Shown piece after piece: positions 44,924-54,252 of a stretch of 64,000 bases of DNA (the first letter of the stretch is position 1; each line of letters opens with the position of its first letter). A model generated the notes under the pieces. The model was not told where the DNA came from. It ran no database searches and saw nothing but the letters and a program-made list of their open reading frames with translations. Source of the DNA: Pseudomonas gingeri (GTDB taxonomy: Bacteria > Pseudomonadota > Gammaproteobacteria > Pseudomonadales > Pseudomonadaceae); contig NZ_JACAPR010000013.1 of the NCBI RefSeq assembly GCF_013385635.1, positions 234,836 through 298,835 on the forward strand, in the 5' to 3' direction. The position numbers and the translations under genes are program-made.

Positions 44924-47668
44924 TTACCTTTCACTCACCGGGATGACGTTGCCGATGACTGCGGCCGTCGCGGCACCTCGGCTATTGACGCCCAGCTTTG
45001 TGAAAATCGTCTTCAGATGCTGCTTGACCGTTTCCGGTGAAACACCCAGCTCACGGCTGATCCTTTTGGTCGCCAGCCCCTGCACCAGCCAGTACATGAC
45101 ATCGCGTTCCCGGACGGTCAGTTGCACATTGCGCTCGATCCTTCGACGTATAGCGGCCAGTCGGCCATCACGAATCCGGTGCTTCAATACGATGATCGCC
45201 GTCGGCTCGTCGTCCCCTCGGGCTTCGAGCCAGGCGATGTCCACCAACTCATCCACGAACGGTTGAGAGATGCAGCCCTCAGCGGCGATGGCAAGTGCTG
45301 ATTGCCACATCTCCCGTGCCCCGCACTCATCACCGATGGCGATCAGAACACGCATGTATAACAACCTGGCGCCGATCACCGCAGGACGCTCCTCCATCTG
45401 CTCTGCCAGTATCTGGAGTCGATCGGCATAAAGGCTGGCGTACTTCAAATCACCGCGCGCCAACGCAAACCGAATGGCGGCACGCCCGACGGCTTCTACG
45501 TCGGCCCACGGTAACTTGCGGGTACCGCGAGCGTCCTTCCACAGACCTTTGAGATTGATCTGCATCGCCAACACTTCCATTTCGTCGTTACGCCCCTCGT
45601 CGACCAGCCAGACCAGCCTGGTGCAGGCGGCCAACACGCCAAGATGCGGCAACGTTTCGGCGTCGGCGAGCCGTTGTGCAGCGTCCAGTTGAGCCATCGC
45701 GGCCACCGTATCGCCAAGGGCGTACAAGCAACGCGCGCGCTCGATGTAGACCGCGGCGGTCACCTCAAACAGAAGTCCGGCAGAATGCGCTTCGATTCCC
45801 TCAAGAATGGCCAGGGCGTTTTCCAGTTCGCCGCTCAGGTTCGCAACGCGCGCGCGCAAGGCCGCCACCATGTTGCGGAATGACGTTTGCTCGAAGCGGA
45901 TGACCGCATGACTTGAATCAATCGCTTTGAGCAGAATGTCTTCGGCCTGATCCAGGTGCCCGGACCCCACACATTCGCGTGCCCGATTAAAACGCACCCA
46001 CTGGATGTTGTAATCACTGTTTTCGGAGCGGTACATCAACTCGATCCGGGCGATGTAGCGAGCCGCCCCCGACAAAGGGCCATAGCGGTGCAAAAAGAGT
46101 ATTTGCAGGGGCAGCAACAGACCCAGTATTCGCCAGTCATCGCAGAATTGGACCATCGCCAGGCGCGTGACCCGATCGAGTTGTGCCCAAGGTGAAATGA
46201 TGAGTTCGTGCTCGGCCCGATTCAGCAGGACCAGGCAATCGACCAACGAGACTTCGAGCTGAAAATTTTCATCGGCAACCTGCCGCGCGAATGGGCTGCC
46301 TGGCTCCGCCAGCTGCAGTTCGCGCTGCAATCGCTCCATGTCCCAGCGCGCTTCGCGGGCGTTGTTTTCAGTCAGCAGATGCGCGATGTACAGCAGGCGC
46401 AGTCTGGGATGGGCCTGCCTGACCGCCGATGGCAGGCGTGAAAGCAAGACCTGGGTTCTGCCGATACCGGCATCGGCTATTAACCGTACAGCACCGTTGT
46501 GCTCGACAATTCGGGCCGCTGTTTCCGGCTCCCCGCCCTGTATCGCCTGGTCCACCGCCCTGATCAAGTCCTGATGGGCAGCATAGGCATTCGCCGCTCG
46601 CAAGTGCCGACGCGCAATCGCGTCATCTCCACTGAGGCGTGCGTGCCAGATCAGGGATTCGCGCAACCAGGGGTTCACATGAATCGACGTCGCGTCAGTC
46701 CGATGTTTGATCAACGGAGTCAGTCCGGCGAACCAGGCGATATGATTGGCACTGTCAGAGCGTTCAAGCACTGCATTGGCAATGTCGACTGTCACCTCAT
46801 CCAGTATGGATGTGTCCAGCAGGAAACGGCGTTCCTCGTCGGGCAATGGCGCCAGTATCTGCGAAGCGATGTAATCATGGGACTCCACCAATGCGGCGGC
46901 CATCGGATTGAAATTGACGAATGATGCCTCCCTGTCCTCCGGTGATCTGAAGGCATGATGGTGCGCCATCAACTGCATCGCCGCGGGCCAGCCTTCACTG
47001 CGAGTCCAGGCCTGCGTCAGTGCCTCGGTCGACACACCCTCGGTGAACAGGCTCGCGGCTTCGTCGAACGTGTAGGCAAGATGCTCCGGTCCGATCAGGC
47101 GGACGTACCCTCCCAGTAAATACTGACTCAACTTCGCCTCCTGGCGACGCCGTCCGGCCAGGTAGCAACTCACGCCATCCGGCAGTTCTCTGGCCAATTC
47201 GATCAGTTGGGCATCTGCTTCCGTATCCAGCCATTCATCGTTATCAATGAATAATGCAAAGCGCCCGACACGCTCACTGACCTGGGCAAGCAGCTCGGTG
47301 ACTCGCTCGCAGGATCGGAAACCGCAAAGCCCCGAATGATGCAGCGCCTCAGACAACACATCAGACAAGGATGACATCCGGTCCTGAGATTGAGCATTCA
47401 TCCATATCGTTGTAATGCCCGACGCCTTTAATTGTCGCGAATGCTGTGCGTAGAGCGTGGTTTTTCCAAAGCCGGCCGGCGCTCGAAGGATAGTCATTGA
47501 CGCGCTGGCAACAGAGGTTCCATCCAGTTGCAGTAACAGTCGCTCACGCACTAACGCAGCATCGATTCGCACGTCCGGCATGAAGCGGGAAACGGCTTTG
47601 GATCGAACATTGGGTTCCACACACACTCTCCAATCAGAGGGGTTTGACGCCACCTTCCATGGCGGCAA
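44924..47668 (-). CDS. MalT-like LuxR (LAL) transcriptional activator
   Basis: This 914-residue protein has an N-terminal NTPase with Walker A APAGFGKTT (residues 63-71) and a Walker-B-like FALFIDNDEW. A long helical repeat region follows, then a C-terminal LuxR helix-turn-helix (TVRERDVMYWLVQGLATKRI, VSPETVKQHLKTIFTKLG). This is the layout of MalT/LAL activators, which bind an inducer and ATP. It lies 54 bases downstream of the outer-membrane channel gene on the same strand. It may activate the neighbouring hydantoinase and permease genes, whose intergenic region has MalT-box-like motifs. Confidence 0.9.
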   Translation of the reverse strand: MPPWKVASNPSDWRVCVEPNVRSKAVSRFMPDVRIDAALVRERLLLQLDGTSVASASMTILRAPAGFGKTTLYAQHSRQLKASGITTIWMNAQSQDRMSSLSDVLSEALHHSGLCGFRSCERVTELLAQVSERVGRFALFIDNDEWLDTEADAQLIELARELPDGVSCYLAGRRRQEAKLSQYLLGGYVRLIGPEHLAYTFDEAASLFTEGVSTEALTQAWTRSEGWPAAMQLMAHHHAFRSPEDREASFVNFNPMAAALVESHDYIASQILAPLPDEERRFLLDTSILDEVTVDIANAVLERSDSANHIAWFAGLTPLIKHRTDATSIHVNPWLRESLIWHARLSGDDAIARRHLRAANAYAAHQDLIRAVDQAIQGGEPETAARIVEHNGAVRLIADAGIGRTQVLLSRLPSAVRQAHPRLRLLYIAHLLTENNAREARWDMERLQRELQLAEPGSPFARQVADENFQLEVSLVDCLVLLNRAEHELIISPWAQLDRVTRLAMVQFCDDWRILGLLLPLQILFLHRYGPLSGAARYIARIELMYRSENSDYNIQWVRFNRARECVGSGHLDQAEDILLKAIDSSHAVIRFEQTSFRNMVAALRARVANLSGELENALAILEGIEAHSAGLLFEVTAAVYIERARCLYALGDTVAAMAQLDAAQRLADAETLPHLGVLAACTRLVWLVDEGRNDEMEVLAMQINLKGLWKDARGTRKLPWADVEAVGRAAIRFALARGDLKYASLYADRLQILAEQMEERPAVIGARLLYMRVLIAIGDECGAREMWQSALAIAAEGCISQPFVDELVDIAWLEARGDDEPTAIIVLKHRIRDGRLAAIRRRIERNVQLTVRERDVMYWLVQGLATKRISRELGVSPETVKQHLKTIFTKLGVNSRGAATAAVIGNVIPVSER

Positions 47669-47722
47669 AGCCAGCCCCGATTGACACGCTCGGGCCTGCC
47701 CGATTTTTAAGCCTCGGCGGCC

Positions 47723-48643
47723 TTAGAAGGACTTTACCAACAAGAAATTCAAAGAAGTGGTACGCGGTACGCCTTGATGGTGGTAATCGAAATCAAGCGT
47801 TCCTGCCAAGTAGAAATTATCCTTGGCGAATCCCAGGTAAGTGAAGGTAGGGCCAATCATCCCCTCCGAGGCGCGAGCATAATCCGAATCGCCGATGTTG
47901 TAGATATTGTAAGCATGGTGCAGCCCGACAATCAGGTCGTCCTTGACCTGATAACCCGCGGCCACATCCGCCAGGCTGACACTCAACGCGCCACGCATTT
48001 TCACACTTTGCCCATCCCCCAGATCGGTCGAATTACGGTTTTTAAACAGATACACCAGCGACACCGGCGCAAAGGTCGCGTGCCAGCGGCCATAAGCAAC
48101 GTAGTTATTGACCGTGGTAGCAATCGACCATTGGTTACCACCCGCGCCAAACCCCGTGGTCTTGTCACTGCTATTCGGACCGTTGAACATCAGCTCGGGA
48201 CTGACCCACCAGCTCCTGTACTCATCGCTGCCAAACGCTGCGCTACCTGGCTGGACGGCCTGATAGTAATACTCGAACCCCAGTTCCGGCATCGTGACAC
48301 CCCAGCTCGAATCCCTGGAGCCTTCGGGTGTGTCCTGGTACCCACCATAAAATCCCAGCCATGCCTCGAATTGGTCACGGGTGGTGCCGGTGAACCCCGT
48401 CTCGCTGTAGTAGGCCAGTTCCGAAAACATTTTCCCTGTATTGGTGTCAGGTTGTGAATGGGAAACCGAAGGCATCAGCAAGACACCGAAGGTGCCAGGT
48501 ACACCCGGTTGAGCGAGGCCGATAAAGTTACCCGCGCTGGACGTCGTCGCCCAGAGCAATGCAATGACAAAGACGGCAAACGAGCAAGCCACAGACTGGA
48601 AAAGCACTCCAGGGCGAGCGATGGCCAAACGTGAATTTTTCAT
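47723..48643 (-). CDS. Outer-membrane channel of the phenol-degradation MetA (transporter) family
   Basis: This 306-residue protein has a signal peptide (ending TTSSAGNFIG near residue 40) and beta-barrel strand patterns ending in a C-terminal phenylalanine (FLLVKSF). Phrases such as VYLFKNRNSTDLGDG and AGYQVKDDLIVGLHHAYNI are typical of the MetA-like family, which takes up hydrophobic or aromatic compounds across the outer membrane. It is beside catabolic genes for a cyclic amide and a regulator, so it may import their substrate. Confidence 0.78.
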   Translation of the reverse strand: MKNSRLAIARPGVLFQSVACSFAVFVIALLWATTSSAGNFIGLAQPGVPGTFGVLLMPSVSHSQPDTNTGKMFSELAYYSETGFTGTTRDQFEAWLGFYGGYQDTPEGSRDSSWGVTMPELGFEYYYQAVQPGSAAFGSDEYRSWWVSPELMFNGPNSSDKTTGFGAGGNQWSIATTVNNYVAYGRWHATFAPVSLVYLFKNRNSTDLGDGQSVKMRGALSVSLADVAAGYQVKDDLIVGLHHAYNIYNIGDSDYARASEGMIGPTFTYLGFAKDNFYLAGTLDFDYHHQGVPRTTSLNFLLVKSF

Positions 48644-48708
48644 ATCAATGTCCCATTAATTATTGTGGGTAGCTTGTAGGGGCAGAAATTGAGCAAAAGC
48701 CTGGAGAA

Positions 48709-48726
48709 CCCCTTCTTTCGAAGGGG
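48709..48726 (-). terminator. Probable terminator hairpin
   Basis: CCCCTTC / GAAGGGG form a 7-bp stem with a 4-base loop in the gap after the DUF917 gene. The following minus-strand bases are only weakly T-rich (TTCTCC), so it is a modest candidate. Confidence 0.45.
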
Positions 48727-48777
48727 CGAAAAGATCGTTCTTGTTTTGGGTTGCCGTGGGGAACCGACGCCGGTCAA

Positions 48778-49890
48778 TCAGACCGTTACGGTCGATCGAT
48801 TCCTTGTATGTCCAGCAGGCAGTTCTTCGAGCGATATGTAATTGCTGTCAAAACCAAAGTGGCGCGGCCCGGCGAGGTCCAGGCCTGCCGGTGTACGCCA
48901 GGCTGTGTGGCTGGGCAGGCCCATGAGGGTGACACGCAGCCCGTATCGCATGGCCTCACTAGTGATCGGCTCGCCGGACTGGGAGTCCAGGCAACAGATA
49001 AGGTCGGGGGTCATCGCGATCACCTGGTCGTCGACACTCGCGTAGAGAAATTCGTTCTGCAGATCGAGCCTTGCTGTGCTGTCGGCAAACGCGTCGAGGC
49101 CCTGGAGAGTGACGACACCCCGCTGCCATCCACCTTCCAGACGCCGGTCGACACCGACGACCTTGCCTTGGAACAACCTGAAACCACCCAGCGCTTCGAG
49201 CAGACTTTGGACTGCGTCAGCGCCACTGCGGCGGGCATCGAGCACCACCTGGCCAGCCCGTTGCAAGGAGCGAATCGATCCGCGAATCACGGCTTTTTTC
49301 GCTTGTGCACCAGTCATCGGGTACAAGGCACAGGCACACGAGCCGCCCATTTCCATCAGCGTACTGCGGGTGATTCGTTCGGCGAAGCTGTTGCCTCCCG
49401 ACTGAATCATCAGCACGTTGAGACGATCATCAACCACCGCCATCGGCGTCGCCGTGATGTTGTTGAGGGTACAGGTGGTCATCTGCAACTCCGGAAATGC
49501 ACGCCCCATGGTGTCCCCGTCAATCAGCGGAATGCCGAGACGGCTGGCGATCGAGAACGGGATGGTCGAGTTGTATCCTCCAGCCTCCAGACACAGGGTG
49601 GCGTCAGCCTTTCTACCGAGGTGTTTTTCCAGCGCCTGCAACGCGACGATAAGGGGCTCGACGCTAGGCAGCTTTTCCGTGAGAACCACGGGCGCTCCCG
49701 CGCCGGCCACCGGGATCACCAAGGCATCGTCCGACAGCGACAACACGTCGATCAAACTGACCGGGCCGGACTCTCGCAAGATGCGTTGGGCCAGCAGCTT
49801 GCCCAGATAGGGATCGCCACCGCCACCGGTGCCATAGATGGCGCTACCCAGGGCGATCGCTTCCATTTGCTCGGCATCGATGTGCGACAT
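48778..49890 (-). CDS. DUF917 family protein
   Basis: The ATG at 49890 has GGAG upstream and matches the usual N-terminus (DAEQMEAIALGSAIYGTGGGGDPY). An ATG at 49929 overlaps the previous stop and is a less likely start. The protein has about 370 residues. DUF917 proteins often neighbour hydantoinase/oxoprolinase genes and may be partner subunits or related hydrolases. The glycine-rich GTGGGGDPY motif is intact. Confidence 0.88.
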   Translation of the reverse strand: MSHIDAEQMEAIALGSAIYGTGGGGDPYLGKLLAQRILRESGPVSLIDVLSLSDDALVIPVAGAGAPVVLTEKLPSVEPLIVALQALEKHLGRKADATLCLEAGGYNSTIPFSIASRLGIPLIDGDTMGRAFPELQMTTCTLNNITATPMAVVDDRLNVLMIQSGGNSFAERITRSTLMEMGGSCACALYPMTGAQAKKAVIRGSIRSLQRAGQVVLDARRSGADAVQSLLEALGGFRLFQGKVVGVDRRLEGGWQRGVVTLQGLDAFADSTARLDLQNEFLYASVDDQVIAMTPDLICCLDSQSGEPITSEAMRYGLRVTLMGLPSHTAWRTPAGLDLAGPRHFGFDSNYISLEELPAGHTRNRSTVTV

Positions 49891-49925
49891 GTCGTGTTCT
49901 CCAGAGGTTGTGCAAGGTGAGCCGT

Positions 49926-51464
49926 TCATAGCTGGAGGTCTCCCACCATCTTCACGCGGATGCGCGTGGCCTTTCCCGGCAAATAAGCCAAGGGGGTGTC
50001 TTCGATGTCGATGGTTTCAACCGTATCGGCCACGCCGCCTTCGTCGATGACCTTCTGCCGACAACGCGCAGTGGCATCGGCAATAGCCTCATCGCGACTG
50101 ATGTCCGAAAAGCGATAGACGTGGTCGATCTCTGCGCCAATCTGGGCGATGGCCGCACCGACCGCATTGGCCACCTCAAACGAAGGCGGTCGAACAGTGG
50201 GCAAGCGATCGATGTCGCCGGAGAGCAGGACACTCCCGCCACCCACCACCAGCACCGGTATCGGCGCATCGGACACGCGCATGCGATCGACAGCGGTCGC
50301 CACCATGTCTTGCATGCGAGAAACTGCCCGGCGAACCGCCGAAGCATCCAGATGGGCAACGAGCGCTGCCTCACCGAACCTGGCGATGCCGGCGGCCACT
50401 GCAATATCACTGGCGGTCAGGACATCGCCCCCAAAGACCAGTGCTTTCTCGTAGAGTCGATAGCCGACACTGCGCGGGCCGAACGTGCAGGCATTGAGGT
50501 CGACGTGCGAGCCGCCGCCCAAACCAATGCAATGCACATCAGGCATCCGGAAGTTGGTGCGCACACCGCCGACTTCGACCGCCACCCCCGACATCCTCGG
50601 GAAGCCTTTCTGCAACAACCCCACATCGGAGGTGGTGCCGCCGATATCCACGACGATCGCATCCTGGGTGCCAGACAGGAAAGCCGCGCCACGCATGGAG
50701 TTCGTAGGACCGGAGGCGACCGTCAGGATCGGAAAGTCCGCGACCCGTTCTGCCGCAATCAAGGTGCCATCGTTCTGCGTAAGAAAAAAGGGCGCGACGA
50801 CCCCAGTGGTTCGCATCGCTTCGGCAAAGGAACGACTGATGCGCTTGCCCAGGTCAACCAGGCCGGCATTGAGAATGCTGGCATTCTCACGCTCGAGCAG
50901 CCCTAGATTCCCGAGAGAAGACGAAAGCGTGATGTGGGCATCCGGCAAGACCTTGCGAATGATGTCGGCCGCCTCAAGTTCCTGGTCGGGCACCAGTGGA
51001 GAAAAGACGCCAGATATGGCGATGTAATGAATGCCGGCTTTCGCACATTCCTCGGCAAACCGGACAACGGACGAGGTGTCGATGCCAGAAATTTCCCGCC
51101 CATCGAACTCATACCCTCCAGCGCTCAACCGCACCAGAGGGTTGATGGCCTCTACAAGGTCCGCCGGCCAACCCGACAACGGAGGTACATCGGAACTCGC
51201 AGGAAGCGCCAGGCGAAGTACTCCGACCCTGGACAGTTCACGCCGCTCGACGACGGCATTGGTGAAATGTGTCGTGCCGATCATGACGGCGCCAAGATCG
51301 GCGGGCGTCACCCCGGACTCACGCAACACCCGAGAAAGTGCTTCGAGCACACCACCCGTTACATCATGAGTCGTTGCCGTTTTAGTGCCACAGATAACTT
51401 CACGGCCTCGCATCATTACGGCATCGGTATTAGTACCGCCCACGTCAATTCCTACACGATACAT
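49926..51464 (-). CDS. Hydantoinase/oxoprolinase (HyuA-type) subunit
   Basis: This 512-residue protein is of HyuA type with ATP-binding motifs: YRVGIDVGGTNTDAVMM at the N-terminus and VVDIGGTTSDVGLL in the middle. The family opens cyclic amides such as hydantoins or 5-oxoproline with ATP. No HyuB partner is seen; DUF917 follows with start-stop overlap and may replace it. It is divergent from a cytosine-permease-like gene. Confidence 0.92.
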   Translation of the reverse strand: MYRVGIDVGGTNTDAVMMRGREVICGTKTATTHDVTGGVLEALSRVLRESGVTPADLGAVMIGTTHFTNAVVERRELSRVGVLRLALPASSDVPPLSGWPADLVEAINPLVRLSAGGYEFDGREISGIDTSSVVRFAEECAKAGIHYIAISGVFSPLVPDQELEAADIIRKVLPDAHITLSSSLGNLGLLERENASILNAGLVDLGKRISRSFAEAMRTTGVVAPFFLTQNDGTLIAAERVADFPILTVASGPTNSMRGAAFLSGTQDAIVVDIGGTTSDVGLLQKGFPRMSGVAVEVGGVRTNFRMPDVHCIGLGGGSHVDLNACTFGPRSVGYRLYEKALVFGGDVLTASDIAVAAGIARFGEAALVAHLDASAVRRAVSRMQDMVATAVDRMRVSDAPIPVLVVGGGSVLLSGDIDRLPTVRPPSFEVANAVGAAIAQIGAEIDHVYRFSDISRDEAIADATARCRQKVIDEGGVADTVETIDIEDTPLAYLPGKATRIRVKMVGDLQL

Positions 51465-52142
51465 ATAATCCTCTTTTTATATAAATGAGGTGCTGGAGCA
51501 GCAAAACTCCGAAAAGTCGAAACCTGACACAAATACGAAAGGCCAGGAATCAGACTCAACCACAGCACAACACAGACAGGTCCTACAGGCAGGGCTTGTT
51601 ATATAAACCGCATACATCAACCCACCTGCCATAAGCTCTTAATAAAGTTCGCGTATCGACTGAACTCTTCCGGATTCTATGGACAGACTTCGTAAAATGG
51701 GAAGGCACCTGATGGGGTAGCGTCATATGCATTTTGGGGGATAAGGCTCTAGTTCGGCCATCGACATGGCATCACCTTGGCGATTCGCGCCCTTCCAAGC
51801 CCAACCCTGCCCAATCTGCCAATAACGGGACTGATCGCCTGAGATCAAACTCCAGAACCGCCAACTCATGCCTCCCCCACATTGACGCATTCCCTCCCCC
51901 ACATTAGTTGTGCATGCACTATCTATATCACCATACGATCAGCGGCACGGTACTCGTGGCGCTACACCCAATTAATGCCACCTTAGAAATATCGCACACC
52001 AACTTCCGCCATAACTGACACACAATCCACCTAACAAGAAGTCAGCCACACAAAAAACTTAGCAACACCTAACCGAGGCAAAACAACAAACACCCCACCA
52101 AAGTTGTTAACAACACCTCATCTTTCTTCAGCAGGTATGTAC
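51465..52142. promoter_or_regulatory. Divergent control region with repeated MalT-box-like motifs
   Basis: This 678-bp gap contains CCTCCCCCACATT twice (51871-51883 and 51893-51905), exactly 22 bp apart, about two helical turns. On the minus strand each reads GTGGGGGAGG, close to the MalT box GGGGA(T/G)GAGG. A plus-strand GGGGGATAAGG is at 51736-51746, and GATGGGG begins at 51711. A 12-bp palindrome GTTGTTAACAAC is at 52103-52114. These are candidate sites for the MalT-like activator and another factor. Confidence 0.55.
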
Positions 52143-53447
52143 ATGAGCCGTTTAAACAAGACCGTAAACCCTAAAAGCTCGATGAAATATCGTCAGAACA
52201 ACGCCGCTGAAACACACCTCATCGGCGGTATCAGAATTGCTTTGGTGCTGCTCGGCGTAATGATCGCCCTGCCAGCGTTCATGATGGGGGCAAGCATCAG
52301 TCGAACGCTGGGTGTAATGGGGGGGATTCAGGCCAGCCTGATCGGTGGGCTCGTTCTGGCCCTGGTCGCACTGCCGGCCGCGATCGCCGGCGCACAAAGT
52401 CGAAAAAACAGTTATCAACTGATTCAACAGGCCTTTGGTGAGCGAGGAGGATTGCTCGTCAATGTCGTCATCGTTATCGCCATACTGGGCTGGTTCGGCG
52501 TCATCGCCATGATGTTCGGCCGGGCATTCCAACCAACGCTGCCGACAACGCTGGCAACGATCCCGGTGAGTTGGCTGGCGTTTTTCGGCTGCACGCTGAT
52601 GACACTACTGGCCATTTTCGGCTTTCGCGCACTCGACCTTCTCAGCGTGTTGGCATCCCCCTTCAAGATCGTTGTATTGCTCTGGACGCTCATTGCAGCG
52701 CTGACGAACGTCAAATGGTCAACGGCACTGGAGACAGTCCCGACACACGATTTTTCCATGACCACCGGCATCTCAATGGTGGTGGGCGGCATCATGACCG
52801 GGGCCGTGCTAGCGCCCGACATCTCACGTTTCGCACGAACCCCGAAACAAGCAGCCTTTGCCTGCGCACTCGCCTATGGCGTCGGCTTCCCTCTCGTGCT
52901 GATCTTGTCTGGCATACCCAGTGTCGCGACCGGCCAGATGGACATCGTGACCATCATGCTATCCCTCGGGTTGGGCATTCCGGCAATGATTGCGGTGCTC
53001 CTGATCGCCCTGACCACCAACGCCTACAACCTGTACGCGTCCACTCTGATCCTCTCGACCCTCACGCCTCTTCGCCCGAAGTGGCAATTGGTGCTCGCAG
53101 CCGCTGGAGTTGGTACGACGGCCGGACTCATGGGCATCAGTGAGGGGTTCGTCCCTTATCTGATCCTGCTTAGCATTTCTATTCCACCCATCGCCGGTGT
53201 CTACCTGACTAACTACTATCTGGGCGCCAGACTCGCGCTAACCGGCGAAGTCACGCAATGGCGAACAGAGGCTTTCCTGGCCTGGATCGCCGGTAGTGGA
53301 TTCGCCTATACGGCCAATCACATCCACTTTGTGGTCACGTCCATTCCTCCACTTGATTCACTGCTGGTGTCGAGCCTCACTTACGTGTGCCTTCGATACC
53401 TGATGGCACGTGCCCAAGTGGCAAGACTCGAACGGCAAGACTCCTGA
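52143..53447 (+). CDS. Cytosine permease-like (NCS1/CodB family) transporter
   Basis: The ATG at 52143 has AGG upstream and gives 434 residues; other in-frame starts at 52104 and 52137 are weaker. It has about 12 hydrophobic segments and CodB-like features (GASISRTLGVMGGIQASLIGG region, VLAPDISRFARTPKQ and LTTNAYNLYAS). The family imports pyrimidines, hydantoins and related nitrogen heterocycles by cation symport. It is divergent from the hydantoinase gene, supporting a hydantoin-like or pyrimidine-like substrate. Confidence 0.88.
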   Translation: MSRLNKTVNPKSSMKYRQNNAAETHLIGGIRIALVLLGVMIALPAFMMGASISRTLGVMGGIQASLIGGLVLALVALPAAIAGAQSRKNSYQLIQQAFGERGGLLVNVVIVIAILGWFGVIAMMFGRAFQPTLPTTLATIPVSWLAFFGCTLMTLLAIFGFRALDLLSVLASPFKIVVLLWTLIAALTNVKWSTALETVPTHDFSMTTGISMVVGGIMTGAVLAPDISRFARTPKQAAFACALAYGVGFPLVLILSGIPSVATGQMDIVTIMLSLGLGIPAMIAVLLIALTTNAYNLYASTLILSTLTPLRPKWQLVLAAAGVGTTAGLMGISEGFVPYLILLSISIPPIAGVYLTNYYLGARLALTGEVTQWRTEAFLAWIAGSGFAYTANHIHFVVTSIPPLDSLLVSSLTYVCLRYLMARAQVARLERQDS

Positions 53448-53519
53448 TTTCCCGATAGTAATGTTGCCCACACTTGCGGCCAGCACCGTCGCCATACTCT
53501 CAATCGATGCGATATCACC

Positions 53520-54143
53520 ATGACTAACGCCAACCAACGACAGGAACAAACCCTTGGCCACACCCACCTGGAAGACATCATTGCGATGGTCATTGGCACC
53601 ACGCTCATAGCCATGGGCTTGAATCTGTACAAGGATGGCGGGTTATTGAGTGGTGGCCTCGCCGGAGTGGCCTTCATCCTTCACTATGCATTGAAGGTCC
53701 CGCTGGGGCTTTCCTTCTTCCTGCTGAATATCCCCTTCTACCTCCTGGCGATAAAGCGCATGGGCATTGCGTTTACGCTGAAAACATTCAGCGCGGTCAC
53801 CCTGCTTTCACTCATGACAACCCTGATCCCCATGACGGTCACTATCGGCTGGGTACACCCGGCGCACGCCAGTATCAACGGCGGGATTCTTTTGGGAATC
53901 GGTACATTGGTATTGTTTCGCCACCGCACCAGTCTTGGTGGCATTGGCATCGCCGTTCTCTATCTGCAAAACAAATTCGGCTGGCGTGCCGGAAACATCC
54001 AGATGTTGGCAGACAGCTCAATCGTGCTTTGCGCGCTTTTATTTATCGAACCCAGCCGGGTGATGTGGTCTGTACTGAGCGCCATCACACTCAATCTCAT
54101 TCTCTCCATAAACCACAGAGAAGGTCGTTACCAAGGGGAGTAA
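53520..54143 (+). CDS. YitT family membrane protein
   Basis: This 207-residue protein has five or so membrane segments and YitT-family phrases (MGLNLYKDGGLLSGGLAG, GINGG-like SINGGILLGIG, RHRTSLGGIGIAVLYLQ). The family is of unknown function, possibly transport. It lies 72 bases after the permease on the same strand. It ends about 110 bases before the CRISPR array. Confidence 0.85.
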   Translation: MTNANQRQEQTLGHTHLEDIIAMVIGTTLIAMGLNLYKDGGLLSGGLAGVAFILHYALKVPLGLSFFLLNIPFYLLAIKRMGIAFTLKTFSAVTLLSLMTTLIPMTVTIGWVHPAHASINGGILLGIGTLVLFRHRTSLGGIGIAVLYLQNKFGWRAGNIQMLADSSIVLCALLFIEPSRVMWSVLSAITLNLILSINHREGRYQGE

Positions 54144-54252
54144 CGATCAGGGCATGACGGTGGCCGTGAAATCGACCTGCGCCGAGCAACTCCTGACGTC
54201 ACCTCGCGCAGAGTATTGCGACAGATTTCCCGGCTCGCCTCTACATGAGTGC

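Noticed and set aside
47690..47708. Short GC hairpin followed by five T on the plus strand
   Set aside because: No plus-strand gene ends just upstream and the stem is only about 5 bp, so it is not called as a terminator.
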